Assembly: GCF_017591425.1 (NCBI RefSeq)
Contig: NW_024466307.1
Span: 3,656,001-3,720,000 of the forward strand
Length of the DNA: 64,000 nucleotides
Direction of reading: 5' to 3'
Source: Ochotona curzoniae
Taxonomy: Eukaryota > Chordata > Mammalia > Lagomorpha > Ochotonidae
The number at the start of each line of letters is the position of its first letter. The stretch's first letter is position 1. The position numbers were made by a program, and so were the translations under genes. The notes below the pieces were generated by a model, which saw only the letters and a program-made list of their open reading frames with translations, had not been told where the DNA came from and ran no database searches. This document shows, in pieces, positions 23,560 to 35,268 of the stretch.

Positions 23560-26385
23560 GTAAGGCTTGGCGACTCCACACAGAGGCAGCCTGGCGTGAC
23601 TCCAGGACTGTTGTTCAGGGTTTCCGCAGTGAGGGAGAGTGTGCATCTGCCCCACATGCCAGAGCTTTCACCAGAAATACTCCTAGCGTGAAGGCAGGTG
23701 ACTGACTCGGGGCGGTCAGTTCATTGACTCAATATACTAAAGTGCAGTGGGGTATCCTGAAAGTAACGAATGCCCCAAAACATGGAAGAGTCTGGTAAGC
23801 ACAGTGGTGCTGCTGAAAGCAGTCGGAGAGGACTCTTCACGGGGATAAAAGCTCATGTCAATGCTTCCACAAGTCCGTGTGCACACAGACATGCACATAG
23901 TACTGAGACACATCAGTATTTGATCTCTTCTTTTTTCCCCATTCTCTTAGTATGATTACTAAAAGATTTAGGTTTACTTTTAAGAAATGTAAATTTTATC
24001 TTCACTCACATTGAAGAAAAAAGATACTTAGTAAATACCATGGTGCATATCAAAATATCTTAAAAAGAAGGCAAGGACTCAGTAAATACTTGGCTTGGAT
24101 CAAAACAAGCCCCAGTGAAGAGTGTTCAGGTTAATCGATCATTGTAATCCACTGAATTTGCAATGAGACATTTTAGTTTTGTCCTTCTTGTGGTGGTGGT
24201 TTACGTGTCACTTGAATTTAAGTTGGGAAACAAAGCAAAGAAAAATTGCTTTAATTGGGTACACCCGTCATGCCATAGAGCTTGGAAGCAGTGCTTTCTG
24301 GCAAGTTATTAAGCAAAACTGCTAACCCAGACATGATGGAACAGATTTTCTTCTAACCCTCCATTTCCCTATAAAACATTTACCTTTCAGAAATACACAC
24401 AAAGGGTTTTATTAAAACCCTTTCTTGTGTAGCCAAAAGGAAATGCTTTGAATTTCAGTTGCAACAAATTAACCTTCTGAGCATCTTTCTCCATTTGGCT
24501 CCAGCGGCTGCCTTCTGCAGACCTGTTGTCACCACGTGCAGGTATCCTCGGAATCCTCTGGGCGCTTTGAGCCTTTTCATCATTCATTGTACTTAGCCTG
24601 CAAGCTGCCCTCTTGTTCTCTCTCTTTTTTCCTCATGTATATCATTTTAAAAATCCCCAAAGGAGTTTAACAACTCCTTGCAATTTTTCGTCATTACAGA
24701 ATTAGCAGTGGATTTGCCCCTTGCCCCTTCTGAAACAAGGAAAATCCTCCACTTAATCCCCTTAGCCGCATGTGGTCTTCAAATTATTGCGACAGTTGTG
24801 GATATTTAGACAGACTGATGTCCCCTACCTTGGTCATGAAGGCCCCTTTGAGGGCCATTACTGCCAATCTTAAGAGCATGTGGAAGATTTTTAATTACCA
24901 AGAAGACTATTGAAAGCTCTGATGAACCTAACACTAATGTACAACTGTTCAAATAACCAGTTAAGCCCAAGAGATCATTGTATGCTGCCTTGTCCTGACC
25001 AGTCAGTGCTGTCCGTACTTCCTGCTGCTTTCAGAGAGATCCCGAAAAAGTGCAAATTGACATCAGATAATTTCTGTTTCTCATGGAACAGTCTTTTTTC
25101 TGAGTTGCAGAAAAAGGGAAAGGGGAATGGGAGAGTGAGTAGTGCAACTTGTGAGCTTGAGTAGTTCTTGGCATTCACCTTGGTCCTAGGCGCTTGCCTC
25201 TGGTGACCACTGTTGCCTAGCAGGTGCCTCCTGGGCACACACCTGCCTTGAAAGAGGAACACATTCCAGGGCATCCCAAGAACCAGAGTCAGGCTGTGGC
25301 AGAAAGACTGTTGTCAATCCCCAGAAATGAGTAGGAGGAGCAAGAGAAAAGTGGTTGGTAGTGTAGAGACAGCAGCTCATTCCCGATGACAAGAGCAGGT
25401 GATCTAGAATGTCAGGATGCTCAAGGAAGTCTCTCATGAGCCCCACTGGCCATGATTTCTATATCACAGAGGCGTCATTCACATATTAGTTGGCTGCCAC
25501 CGATGGATTGTAGAAATGAGTCATGATAATTACTCCAGTTTAAAATGGAAGCTCTCCTGTTGGAACAGGGAGAGAAAACCAAACCTCCACTCCCCTGTTG
25601 TTATTTCCTTGTCTCTGGGTTCCTTGAGCCCAGCCACACAGCTCAAAACCACCACTAAGAGATCTTGAGGCAAGCACCAGGCTGCCTGGCTTCGACTCTG
25701 GGAGGTCTGGAGAAGTTCATTTCAGGCCTTGTTTAGGGTAAAAAATGTACAACATGTGGGTAATCCATAGTAACTTGCCCAGCATTAAGAACTCCTTATA
25801 ATTTGATCTTCAGACCAATCGGATTTCACTTTTTGGGGAAGGACCTGAAGGCTCATGTGTGTGACTAGGGCACAAAAGAGGAATTAGAACAAATCTTCCT
25901 GCTCACCCCAAGCCAGTGACAACAGTTTCTGAAAGTGAATATCTTGGTGTTTTCATCTGGAGGAAGTACATTTGTAAATATTTTCATGGGACCAGTGAAC
26001 AAGTAGACAGTGGGAAGGGCCCCGGGTGAAGTTCTGGAGTCAGTGAGGTTGGTCCAATGGTCTCCTGCCCTTTTTCTGCCTTCCGCAGAGCCTACTTGTT
26101 CCTTGGGTTGCACAGGGTTCCGGGGTTGTCTCACTATTTCCTCTAGTGCTGACTGCCATTCACTCCTTGGGATTGCCGACTGGTTCCCGTTGACTTCTTG
26201 GTAAACGTTTCTTGTTAACTTTACATGTTAACCAGCAAATCCTGGCCAGGATCAGGTCAGAGAGGAAAAGTCAGAAACTGTTATGGGTTACCAGCTAATT
26301 TGACATAACGTCCCCAAGAGGAGCTGTGCACCGTGCAGCAGCTGCTTGGAGCCTGCCTCGTAATTGTTGCTTGTTGCCTCTGCAG
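23560..26385 (+). other. VCAN: VCAN intron 3
   Basis: About 2.8 kb of ordinary intronic sequence with few recognisable repeats. The acceptor is 'ttgttgcctctgcag'. I see no gene or RNA in it. Confidence 0.9.
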
Positions 26386-26560
26386 GGGTTGTATTTCACT
26401 ACAGGGCGGCCAGTAGCAGGTACACGCTGAACTTCGAGGCAGCTCAGAAGGCCTGTGTGGAGATCGGGGCAGTCATAGCCACTCCGGAGCAGCTCCTGGC
26501 TGCCTATGAAGACGGCTTTGAGCAGTGTGATGCAGGCTGGCTCTCTGATCAGACTGTCAG
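26386..26560 (+). CDS. VCAN: VCAN exon 4: first half of link module 1
   Basis: The 175-bp exon encodes residues 149-207 (both split). It begins GVVFHYR, the classic opening of a link (proteoglycan tandem repeat) module, and contains C172 and C196 plus the conserved NFEAAQKAC and [11 protein letters not shown] segments. Link modules bind hyaluronan, and module 1 works with module 2 as a tandem pair. The donor is GTGAGA after AG, leaving Arg-207 split two bases to one with exon 5. The reading across the 94-bp intron gives an unbroken link fold. Compared with human, only conservative differences are apparent, for example VEIG after C172. Confidence 0.98.
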
Positions 26561-26654
26561 GTGAGAGAGCTGGGGCTGCAGGCTGCTTTAAGTCCATGCT
26601 TGGGAAGTGAGTTGAGTCACTTACTAGCCGCCTATTTCCCCGCCCTCCCCCCAG
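26561..26654 (+). other. VCAN: VCAN intron 4, only 94 bp
   Basis: This is a very short intron with a C-rich polypyrimidine stretch and acceptor 'ccgccctccccccag'. It is small enough that retention should be considered, but it would break the reading frame of link module 1. Confidence 0.95.
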
Positions 26655-26782
26655 ATACCCGATCCGGACTCCCCGGGAAGGCTGCTATGGAGACATGATG
26701 GGGAAGGAGGGGGTCAGGACCTATGGCTTCCGTGCACCCCACGAGACCTATGATGTGTACTGCTATGTGGATCAACTGGACG
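26655..26782 (+). CDS. VCAN: VCAN exon 5: second half of link module 1
   Basis: The 128-bp exon encodes residues 207-250 (both split). It carries C217 (EGCYGD) and C243 (DVYCYVD), which complete the two disulfides of link module 1 with C172 and C196. The VRTYGFR motif and the Tyr-rich YDVYCYV end are standard for link modules and line the hyaluronan groove. The donor GTAAGG follows GACG, leaving Gly-250 split. The length equals that of the human exon as I remember it. Confidence 0.98.
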
Positions 26783-27985
26783 GTAAGGTGTTTTAGGTTT
26801 CTCTCGCTTCTTCTGCACTGAGAACATTCCAGAACTACCAGCGGCATGTTGGAGTAGAGCAGGTCTACATGTTGATTGGGAGCAGCAGCATTTTGGCTAG
26901 AAGACTGTATGATTTTGTGGTAAAATGAGCCCTAATTAAAGTGGCAGGGCTGGAGCAGTGTGTAAGCGGTTGTGCAGGTTAGGAAGGTCTTTAGTTAATG
27001 CCAGGCTTCCCAACAGCCGTGCTGCTCTTGGCCGGCTCCCAGCGCACATTTAGAGCCTTAAGAATAGCAGGCTGTGAGGGCGGTACCTATTCCAGCAAGG
27101 ACTTCAGGTAAAAATCCTGAACACACACCAGGGAGAACACGATAAACAAACACTGCAAGCTCAACTCAGCAACCATGTAGACTAGTACAGGTGCTATGCC
27201 TGCGTTTCTCCCCCGGCATGCCCTGCATGCAGTCCTTCAGGTGCATGACGTTGAAGACGCCTGCTGTGGGGCAGATCCTGTGCTGGTGGTCCAGGCTATC
27301 TGGAGACTTTCTGATAAGCCCCTGTTTTAAAGGTGCTTGGAGTGTGTGTGTTATTTTCTCATGTACCTGAATTAAAGTCTTGAAGTCAACTTTGAATTCA
27401 GTGGTACTGATGTTATCTAAAGGGCGCCATGAAGTTTTATTATAAAAACACTGCGAAGAAAAATGTCTGTGATCTCTGCTTTTGTGTTAGCAAGTTTCTT
27501 AGGAACCTCACTGCAGATAGAGCAACATTAAATGGAGTTACAATTTGAATGTTGGCTGAGTACTCAGAAAAACTGCAAGTTTGTTGATGTGTCCAATGGG
27601 GAGGTTGGACCAGATAGTTTCTGCGGGCCTTTCCTACAGTTCAGTTCCGTGATTCTGTTGTCTGTGATTTGAATAAATAACCTGACAACTGGAAGATCGC
27701 CGATATAGGCAGCTTACCTTACCCTACTTCCTAGACTAGATGTGAGGAGAGGCCTAATTTCCAGAAGGCTCTTTGAATTCCTCAGCATTATTATCACTGT
27801 TGCCTAAGACTTCCATCACTATTGTCCAAACTTCGGACACTAATTACCTTCGTACTTGTGTAGAGGAAACGGACCACGAGTGATGACTGTGCAATGGCTG
27901 CCGTAGAGGAAAGTAGAGGTTTCTTTTCTCTGTTTTCTTACAGATTTTTTTTTGACAAGAGGACTTGATAGAGCTGAACCAGAGA

Positions 27986-28312
27986 TTTTTTTTTTTTTTA
28001 AGATTTATCTTTATCAGAAAGTCGGATCCATAAAGAGAAGGCAAGACAGAGAGAAAGGTCTTCCATCTTCTGGTTCAATTCCTAAGTGACCACAATGGCT
28101 GGAGCTGAGCCAACCCGAAGCCGGGAGCCAGGAGTTTCTTCTGGGTCTTCCATGTGGGTGCAGGGTCCTAAGGCATTGGGCCGTCCTCTGCTGCTTTCCC
28201 AGGTCACAAGCTGGATGGGGAACGGGACCGCCAGGATGAAAACCAGCGCCCATGTGGGATTCTGGGGCGTGCAAAGCGAGGACTTCAGCCACCAGGCTAC
28301 TGTGCCAGGTCC
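27986..28312 (-). mobile_element. CSINE, minus strand
   Basis: A T-run with 'aagatttatctttatcag', 'agaaagtcggatccataaag', the 'gcagggtcctaaggc' box and a head at 'aggctactgtgccaggtcc'. Confidence 0.88.
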
Positions 28313-28447
28313 TCTTTGATTGCTTTTTAATTTTAGTGGAATTTATAATGTGCAATCTACAGAATCCTTTATCAATGAGGGTTACTTAACAATTAGTGAT
28401 CTGTCTTTACTGGGCTTATTCAATTCAAAAGCTCCACTTGAGAGGCA

Positions 28448-28740
28448 GGTGTTTAACCTGCCTTGGGTGCCTGCATTCCATATCAGAGTGCCTTGCTGGT
28501 TTGAATCTTGCCTTTTCCTCTTCCGGTCGAACTTCCTGGTAATGCACAGACTGGGAGGCAACAGAGGATGGCTCAAGTCCTTGGGTCCCTGCCACCCAGT
28601 CGGGAGAACCAGATGGAGTTCAGGCGCCGATCTTCAGGTTTGGCTGTTGTTGGCATGTGGGGAGTGAATAGTGGATGGCAGATTCTCTGTGCCTTTCAAA
28701 AACAAAGTAAAAACAAACAAACAAACAAAAAACCCCAAAA
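28448..28740 (+). mobile_element. Diverged CSINE, plus strand
   Basis: The sense orientation is shown by 'attccatatcagagtgcc', 'ggctcaagtccttgggtccc', 'atgtggggagtgaatagtgg' and an A-rich AAAC tail. It is an old copy. Confidence 0.78.
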
Positions 28741-29029
28741 CAAAGAGCAAACAAAAAGCCCTAGAAGCAAATACAGTACAAAACACGCATCCCATATCAT
28801 TTTGATTCGGTTCCTGCCACCCACTTAGGAAACTTGGATTGGGTTCCTGGTACCTGGCTTCAACCCAAGCCATTGTGGATATTCAGGGGAACAAAAAGGC
28901 AAGCTGGATCTATTTCTGTGTGTGTCTTTAAAAATGGAAAAGAAGAATGCAAAAAACCCGGTGCCAGCTGGAAGTGCTTTTTGAATACTGTGGTTTAACT
29001 GATAATTAAAATATTGACTCTGGAACTTG

Positions 29030-29317
29030 TCTTTGTGGCACTGCACATAAAGCTGCCACCTGCAATGCCAGCATCCCCTGTGGGAATCAGTTCCTGTTCC
29101 AGCTGCTCTGCTTCCACTGCAGCTCTCTGCTAATGGCTTGGGAAAAGCATCAGAGGATGACCCAAGTGCTTGAACCACTGCAAGCCATGGGGGAGACCTG
29201 GAAGGAGATTCTGACTCATGGCTCCAGCCTGGTCCTGCTCCAGTGACTGCAGTCATCTGGGAAGTGAACCAACAGATGAAAGCTCGCTCTCTCTCTCTCT
29301 CCCTCCCGCACGCCCAG

Positions 29318-29365
<48 letters not shown>
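29030..29365 (+). mobile_element. Old CSINE, plus strand, ending in a (TG)n array
   Basis: Sense CSINE features include 'atgacccaagtgcttgaacc', 'agaccTGGAAGGAG' and 'gggaagtgaaccaacagatg', then a CT-rich tail. The tail runs into about 22 TG units at 29,320-29,365. Confidence 0.8.
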
Positions 29366-29368
<3 letters not shown>

Positions 29369-29489
29369 ATGCTAACTGAATATGTTGACTCTGGCTTTCA
29401 GGACTCCTGTCCAGTAAGCTGAGGTTGGTGCCAGAGGCATTGAAAATGTTGGATTTATTTCCTAGAACTTGTGGCATCCTAGGTCACAG

Positions 29490-29708
29490 GTGATGTTGGA
29501 GCATCTGCTGGAGGCTTTGTGGGAACCAGGAGTCAGGGGCTCCATCCAAATCTCCCTCATTAGTGACAGGGGCCAAGCACATGGACCATCTTCTGTTATT
29601 TCCCAGGCACGTTGGCAGAGACTAGCTGTCACGGGAGCTGGCACACTAATGGGGGATTCCCATGTCATCACAGGTGGTAGCTTACCCCGTGAGCCACAGT
29701 TCTGGCCC
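29490..29708 (-). mobile_element. Partial old CSINE, minus strand
   Basis: The fragment retains 'gtgggaaccaggag', 'aagcacatggaccatcttct' and 'ggcacactaatgggggattc', with a head at 'ccacagttctggccc'. The tail side is missing. Confidence 0.7.
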
Positions 29709-29920
29709 TCAAGTTATTTGTCTTTGAAATGTTGGGTGATGAAGCTAAGACCACTGAGGGTGACCAGAGAGAGCCTGCAGGTAGTACCTGTGCAAGACCA
29801 TGTCCTTCTTTGGGACAGTGACATGAGGAGGCTGAGCAGGAAGTGGAATGAGGGCGGAGGCTGTTGTTTGCATTATTTAATGTAATTGTCATGAACAACT
29901 GGCCAGGCACTTAACAATTC

Positions 29921-30232
29921 TTTTTTTTTTTAATATTTATTTATTTTTATTTGAAAGGCATATTTACAGAAAGAAAGAGATACAGAAAGATCTTCTATCT
30001 GCTGGTTCATTCCCCAAGTGGCCACAACGGCCAAAGCTGAACAATCCGAAGCCAGGAGCTTCTTGTTGGTCTCCCATGTAGATGCAGGGTCCCAAGGCTT
30101 TGGGCCATCCTCCTCTGCCTGCCCAGGCCAAAGCTGGATGGGAAGTGGGCCTGCCGGGACACAAACCAGCACCACATGGGATCCCAGTGCATGCAAGGAG
30201 AGTGGCTGCTGAGCCATTGCACCCCTCTCCCC
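29921..30232 (-). mobile_element. CSINE, minus strand
   Basis: A nearly complete copy begins with a T-run and 'aatatttatttatttttatt'. It contains 'gaaaggcatatttacag', 'gatgcagggtcccaaggctt' and 'accagcaccacatgggatcc'. Imperfect flanking similarity (cttaacaattcttt and cttaccaactcttc) may be a worn target-site duplication. Confidence 0.88.
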
Positions 30233-30569
30233 TTACCAACTCTTCCCCTCAAAAAAATTCTTGCACATGAGAAATTTGGGATAAAGAAAGGCTGAGTGAT
30301 TGGATTCACCTTTTCTCCTGCTCACTGCAGTAACTTACAGACCCATCAAAGATTCCCCAGAGGAGCTGGAAGCAGCCAACAGTGTGCAGAATCCCCTAAA
30401 AGCTCCCCAGATCTCTGATTTCTCTGTAATCCATGCTGAAGAGATGCCTGCACTAAGTGCTGGCTGCTTCTAGGTGAAGTGGAGGCTGATTTTCCACTGT
30501 TTGAGGAGCTGCCAGGCTGGTCTTCAGAGTGGCTGCACCGTTCTGCATAGGCCAGCAGTACACTGGTCA

Positions 30570-31290
30570 CTGGTCATGAAGATTTGCCTCTGTGTTTTCC
30601 TCCAAGAATTTTGTAAGCTAGGGTTATTTTATTTTGAACCATTTTGTATGTAAGGTGAGGCAGGGTTAAAATGAGTTATTTTACATGTGATTATTCATTT
30701 ATCTTTGAACCATTTGTTGAAAACAGCTCCACAGAATGGGATTGGTGTCCTGCTTATAATCGGTTGACAGGAGAGGGGTTGATTTCTGGACTGTCTGTCC
30801 TGGCCCACTGACCTCTGTGTTTGGGCTCTGCCAGCATGCTGCTGTCTGCACAACTCCTGCTTTGTACTAAATGCTAAAATTGCTAAGTATCAGACCTCCA
30901 GATGCACCCTGGGTTTTTTTTTTTTAATTGTTTTAATTATTCATGCTCTTCGAGTTCTCACTCTAGATGGAAGCTCTGTTGCACTGGCTGTCTCGGTCGC
31001 CTGGGGGAGCACGTCAGTGATTCGGCCTTCAGCTAATTACTGAACATGGGATATTTTTCTGTCATTTTGTATTTTAATGTTTAGTCATTTTCAGAGAGTT
31101 AGTATTGCATTTTGGGGGGTTACATTTAGTCCCAAATATTTCATTTTTGTAATGCAAATGTAAATTTTTTTTATTGTTTACAAAAAAAGTCAACTGTTTT
31201 TGTATATTGACACTGTTGAATTTATTAGTTGTAGTAAATTTTAGTGGTTGTATTAGGATTTTCTATATGGCATCTTTCTCTTTGTAAGCA
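30570..31290 (-). mobile_element. L1 ORF2 3' fragment, minus strand
   Basis: The plus strand shows 'ttttgtatgtaaggtgaggc', 'accatttgttgaaaacagc' and later 'gtttttgtatattgacac', the reverse complement of the late ORF2 part of mammalian L1, in the expected order. It is heavily mutated and the borders are approximate. Confidence 0.7.
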
Positions 31291-32074
31291 TAGCTTATAT
31301 AAATATCTTGGCCTAAACTCCTTGAAGCATTTGGCAATCACTTGCTTTAAGGTCTTGATGTCAAGAGTTCCTGGAGCTCTGATTCGGAAGAGTGTCTTTG
31401 GAATACAGCATACATTTACTTCCCAGCCTGAAAAGCAAAAATCTCCCAGCAAGGCCAGGTCTCCTGTGTTGACCTGGGGCCATGCTGTGTCTGTCCAACC
31501 AGATAACACTTCTAATCTCTTAGATAGTTTGAAGACTCTAAAACCTAGGGACGTTTCAGAACCTGTTTCACGCTAATTAAAATCTACTGCTCTATCAAAG
31601 AAAAAGAATGAATACAGACACCATAAAATCTGCAAAATAGCTGAAATTGTAGCGGGGGCTCCCTGTGCTTATAAACCCTTCAGATGTCTTACCCGAGGTG
31701 GTGTGGAATGACATACTTCCTTTTCAAATGAATGTGATCCAGGTTCAAGGATGTTAACTCACTATCACAGTAGACCAGTGATAATTCTGTAATGGTCGTC
31801 TAGAGGTTAAAGCTGTCAAAATCCACCTCTTCAAGCCACAGGACACTTGCACTTGGGGCTGAGACAAATGAGGGAACTGGGAGGTGCCAATTTTGCTCTC
31901 TAGGCTCATTGCTCACTGATGGGAGATGCTACCAGCCTATTGCTGACTCCGGTCTACAGTAAAGTTCGGCTGGCCTCTCCAGAGGTTTTCCACTGCTCAC
32001 AGGTTAACCCCCATGCAGTTATAGCACTAAAGTTAAGGGAAGTGACATGTTTTGGTGATATCTACAAGGCTCTT

Positions 32075-32398
32075 TTTTTTTTTTTTTAAGATTTGTTTAT
32101 TTATTACAAAGTCAGATATACAGAGAGGAGGAGAGACAGAGAGGAAGATCTTCCGTCCGATGATTCACTCCCCAAGTGAGCACAACGGCCGATGCTATGC
32201 CGATCCGAAGCCAGGATCCAGGAACTTCTTCCGGGTCTCCCACACAGGTGCAGGGTCCCAAAGCTTTGGGCTGTCCTCGACTGCTTTCTTAGGCCACAAG
32301 CAGGGAGCTGGATGGGAAGTGGAGCTGCCGGGCGCCCATATGGGATCCCGGGGTGTTCAAGGCGAGGACTTAAGCCACTAGGCCCCGCCGCCGGGCCC
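32075..32398 (-). mobile_element. Youngest CSINE in the window, with perfect target-site duplication
   Basis: A full element is flanked by an exact 15-bp repeat ATCTACAAGGCTCTT (32,060-32,074 and 32,399-32,413). The tail reads 'ttattacaaagtcagatata' and the head ends 'cgccgccgggccc'. Relative to the copy at 7,700 about 17 bp are missing near 'cgggcgcccatatggg'. Confidence 0.96.
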
Positions 32399-34974
32399 AT
32401 CTACAAGGCTCTTATAGGTCAGCCCGCTTTGTTTGCGAGCTACTGACCAAGCAGGCACTGCTAGCTGGTGGAGGCTGTGGTGGTAGATACTTAACCTCAG
32501 CCTCTACCATTTTGGTCTTGTGTGTGTAGATGTGCACAAAGCTGGGAGGGACAGAGGGAGGAAAGGGAGAGAGAAGAAATCTTGGGATAAGTGTAGAAGC
32601 CCAACACTTCAAACGCAGGATCATGTTGAGTCGTTCCTGCGCTGCTGCTTCCAGTATTCTCTGGCTCCACCATGTGGGTGCTAGAAGCTCATTACACGCC
32701 ACCGCGTCCAGCTCACTTAGCACATCTATGTGTGCATGCTTGCCATTTTGACCCCCAGAGCAAGGAAATGTGGAAATATTTACAAATCTTGAACTTTCAC
32801 AGTAAAAACAAACAAACCAGGGAGATCTGTTCCAATCATGGGCAGGGGGATTCCTGATGAGTTTATAAAAGCTGACTTTTCAGACCAAACAGTTCAGGAT
32901 GCTAGGGTTGGGAGCACAAATGAACAGAGGATACATAAACATTTATCATAGCACCCAGCATATAGTCAGCCTTTGAGAACTCTGGTGAGCTCTCGGCTTT
33001 GACTAGGCCAAGCACAGCCCTGGGCAGTTTCCCCAGTTGTGCAAGAACTGCTCTAGGAGAGAAAGATCATCTCCTGGCTCCTGAAGTCAGGTTCTGGAAG
33101 TTTTGGTGAATGACTCCTGCGTGGACAACCTGGCCTGAACACTGTTGTTCAATGTCTTGATGCGTTTTCCTCATTGGCTGTTTCAGTCTGCGTCATTTTT
33201 GAGTTTGCCAAGAAGTGGCTTTTCCATTTAGCCATCAGAAGTGTGGAGAAAGAACGAGCCTGGCGCACTCTCCGGGGACTCCTCCTTGGAGAGTTCTCGT
33301 GGCGCTCAGGCTCGTGCTCAGGTGAGGTTATTGTTTGGACGGTCTCCAGGCAGCCTGGTCTCCCCAGCAGTATTCTCCTGGCTGTTTTGGAACATCCCTT
33401 GAAAGTTGAAATAACAGAACTAACTCAAGGCCATAAGAATTTAACTGGGCTTTTAAAGGAAATGTGGCTTGAGATCCGTCTGGATGTGTAGATGATTTTG
33501 TGTGTGAAATCCTGTTGTATTTTATATACACACTTACATGAGGGTATGGATATATGCGTCCATGAAGCCTTACTTAGAGCAACTAAAGTGACTTGACACT
33601 TTATCCAAAGCCTGGTGTTATTCGCGTGGCCACCCAGCCCAGAGAGTGTGTCATGCCGCCATGGTCGCATCTGTTATGGAGTCAGAGACTGGCCTCTGTA
33701 AGATGGAAAGCGAACCCCTAGTTGCTACACGGATGAGCTGTTCGTGTTTTAGCTTACTCGTTATCTTGCTCTTTATTGTCCTGTCTGCTCTATTTGTCTT
33801 AGTATCCTCTGATTCTGCCTTTTCTTTTCAGTCACTTGTGTTCGTATGTGAAACGCATTGCTGGATTTGAGTTGGATGTAGTTCGGCAAATTGGTGCACT
33901 CATTACCTAAGTAAAATTGCAGTGTAACAAGCTCTGGAATTATAATATGTGATTGTAGCATATTACATGATAATAACTGTGTGCTCTGCTAATGACTCAG
34001 CCTTACCGTGTCCATCAATCAGTAACCACGTTTGATCCGGGACAGACCACCTGCTACCACTCATGATAGCTTCACGAGAATTCGAAACAACAAGCCCGCC
34101 CCTCCCACTTTGCCCTGGACATATTCTAGAGCATTCTCTGCTGGACAGAGCCTAAACTAAAGACTTCCTCCCGAGGCACTGTGCCTCGAGGATGCTTGGC
34201 TGGAGCTGATTTTCGGCCCTGTGCTCCTGCCCAAGCCACAACCTGCATAACAACCATTATGATAGTGGAAGACTATGCCCGAATCCAGGAACTAGAATCC
34301 CAAAACCTTCTCATCTCCAAGTTCCGGGAGGTTTGCTGGTTTCGTTGGTGGACTTACTGTGATTTGTCCATCTTGTTGCTGGTATTACATAAGAAGGGAA
34401 TTGAGAGAACTCCTAGTTGATTTAGGATAAAGTATGACAGCCTTGGTGGTGTTTCTGTACAACTCCTTCTGTCCTTCATGCGGCGTCAGTAAGCACATTA
34501 CATCTTTCATTAAAGAGAAAGCCCCTTCCCGGATGGAAGTCCCACACAGTTCCTTGGAAAGCTTTGACTACTTTAGAGAACTTCTTGTGGCTTATTAAAT
34601 GATAATTTCTATAACCTATGGAAATGCATGCAGCTAAGTGAGTAGCAAGTGACAATTTGAAATCCATGAATGTTTTTTCACACTTCACAGTTTCTGTGAA
34701 ACTAATGAACCCCTCCCCTATATGCTTGGGTTTAAAAATTTTTGCACCAAACAAAGCTTATCTTTTAAATTAATATTACGTAAACTGTGTGGAGTACCCT
34801 CATAAATGCATATGTGTGTGTTTATGTCTATGCGCATGCATAGAAACATGAAACTTTCTGACATGCTGTTCATTATCTGTTAATAATATCTCTTGTAAGT
34901 TTAACAGTCATTGTGTTTGTTACTTCCCATGAGTCGGAACACTCAGCGTGGTTTTTCTCCTTTTCTCATTCCAG

Positions 34975-35268
34975 GTGATGTAGTACACATCACTGCTCCC
35001 CAGAAGTTCACCTTTGAAGAGGCGGAAGAGGAGTGTAGGCACCAGTACGACAGGCTGGCGACAGTGGGGGAGCTACAGGCGGCCTGGAGGAATGGGTTTG
35101 ACCAGTGCGATTATGGGTGGCTGTTGGATGCCAGCGTGCGTCACCCCGTGACTGTGGCCAGGGCCCAGTGTGGAGGTGGTCTGCTTGGGGTGAGAACCCT
35201 GTATCGTTTTGAGAACCAGACAGGCTTCCCTCCCCCCGATAGCAGATTTGATGCCTACTGCTTTAAAC
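34975..35268 (+). CDS. VCAN: VCAN exon 6: link module 2
   Basis: The 294-bp exon encodes residues 250-348 (both split) and contains an entire link module. Its cysteines are C270, C294, C315 and C345, and the motifs are [49 protein letters not shown] and DAYCFK. An N330-Q-T sequon is kept. Together with module 1 it forms the hyaluronan-binding unit of G1. The donor GTAAGT follows a lone C, the first base of codon 348. That base can be completed by exon 7 (giving Pro), by exon 8 (giving Arg) or by later exons, so this donor is the pivot for all versican splice forms. Reading through the donor would add about a dozen codons and stop at 35,304-35,306. Confidence 0.98.

Larger units (their letters stand above)
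26783..34974 (+). other. VCAN: VCAN intron 5
   Basis: The intron is about 8.2 kb. It is crowded with CSINEs between 27,986 and 30,232 and has an antisense L1 piece at about 30,570-31,290 and a young CSINE at 32,075. From 32.4 to 34.97 kb I see nothing recognisable. The acceptor is 'ttctcattccag'. Confidence 0.88.

Noticed and set aside
23103..23705. A 200-codon continuous frame around exon 3
   Set aside because: The ends are CSINE edge and intron. The real exon is bounded by clear splice sites at 23,185 and 23,559 and joins exons 2 and 4 in phase.
33174..33491. 105-codon frame in intron 5
   Set aside because: No known motif and no transcript signals; treated as a chance frame.
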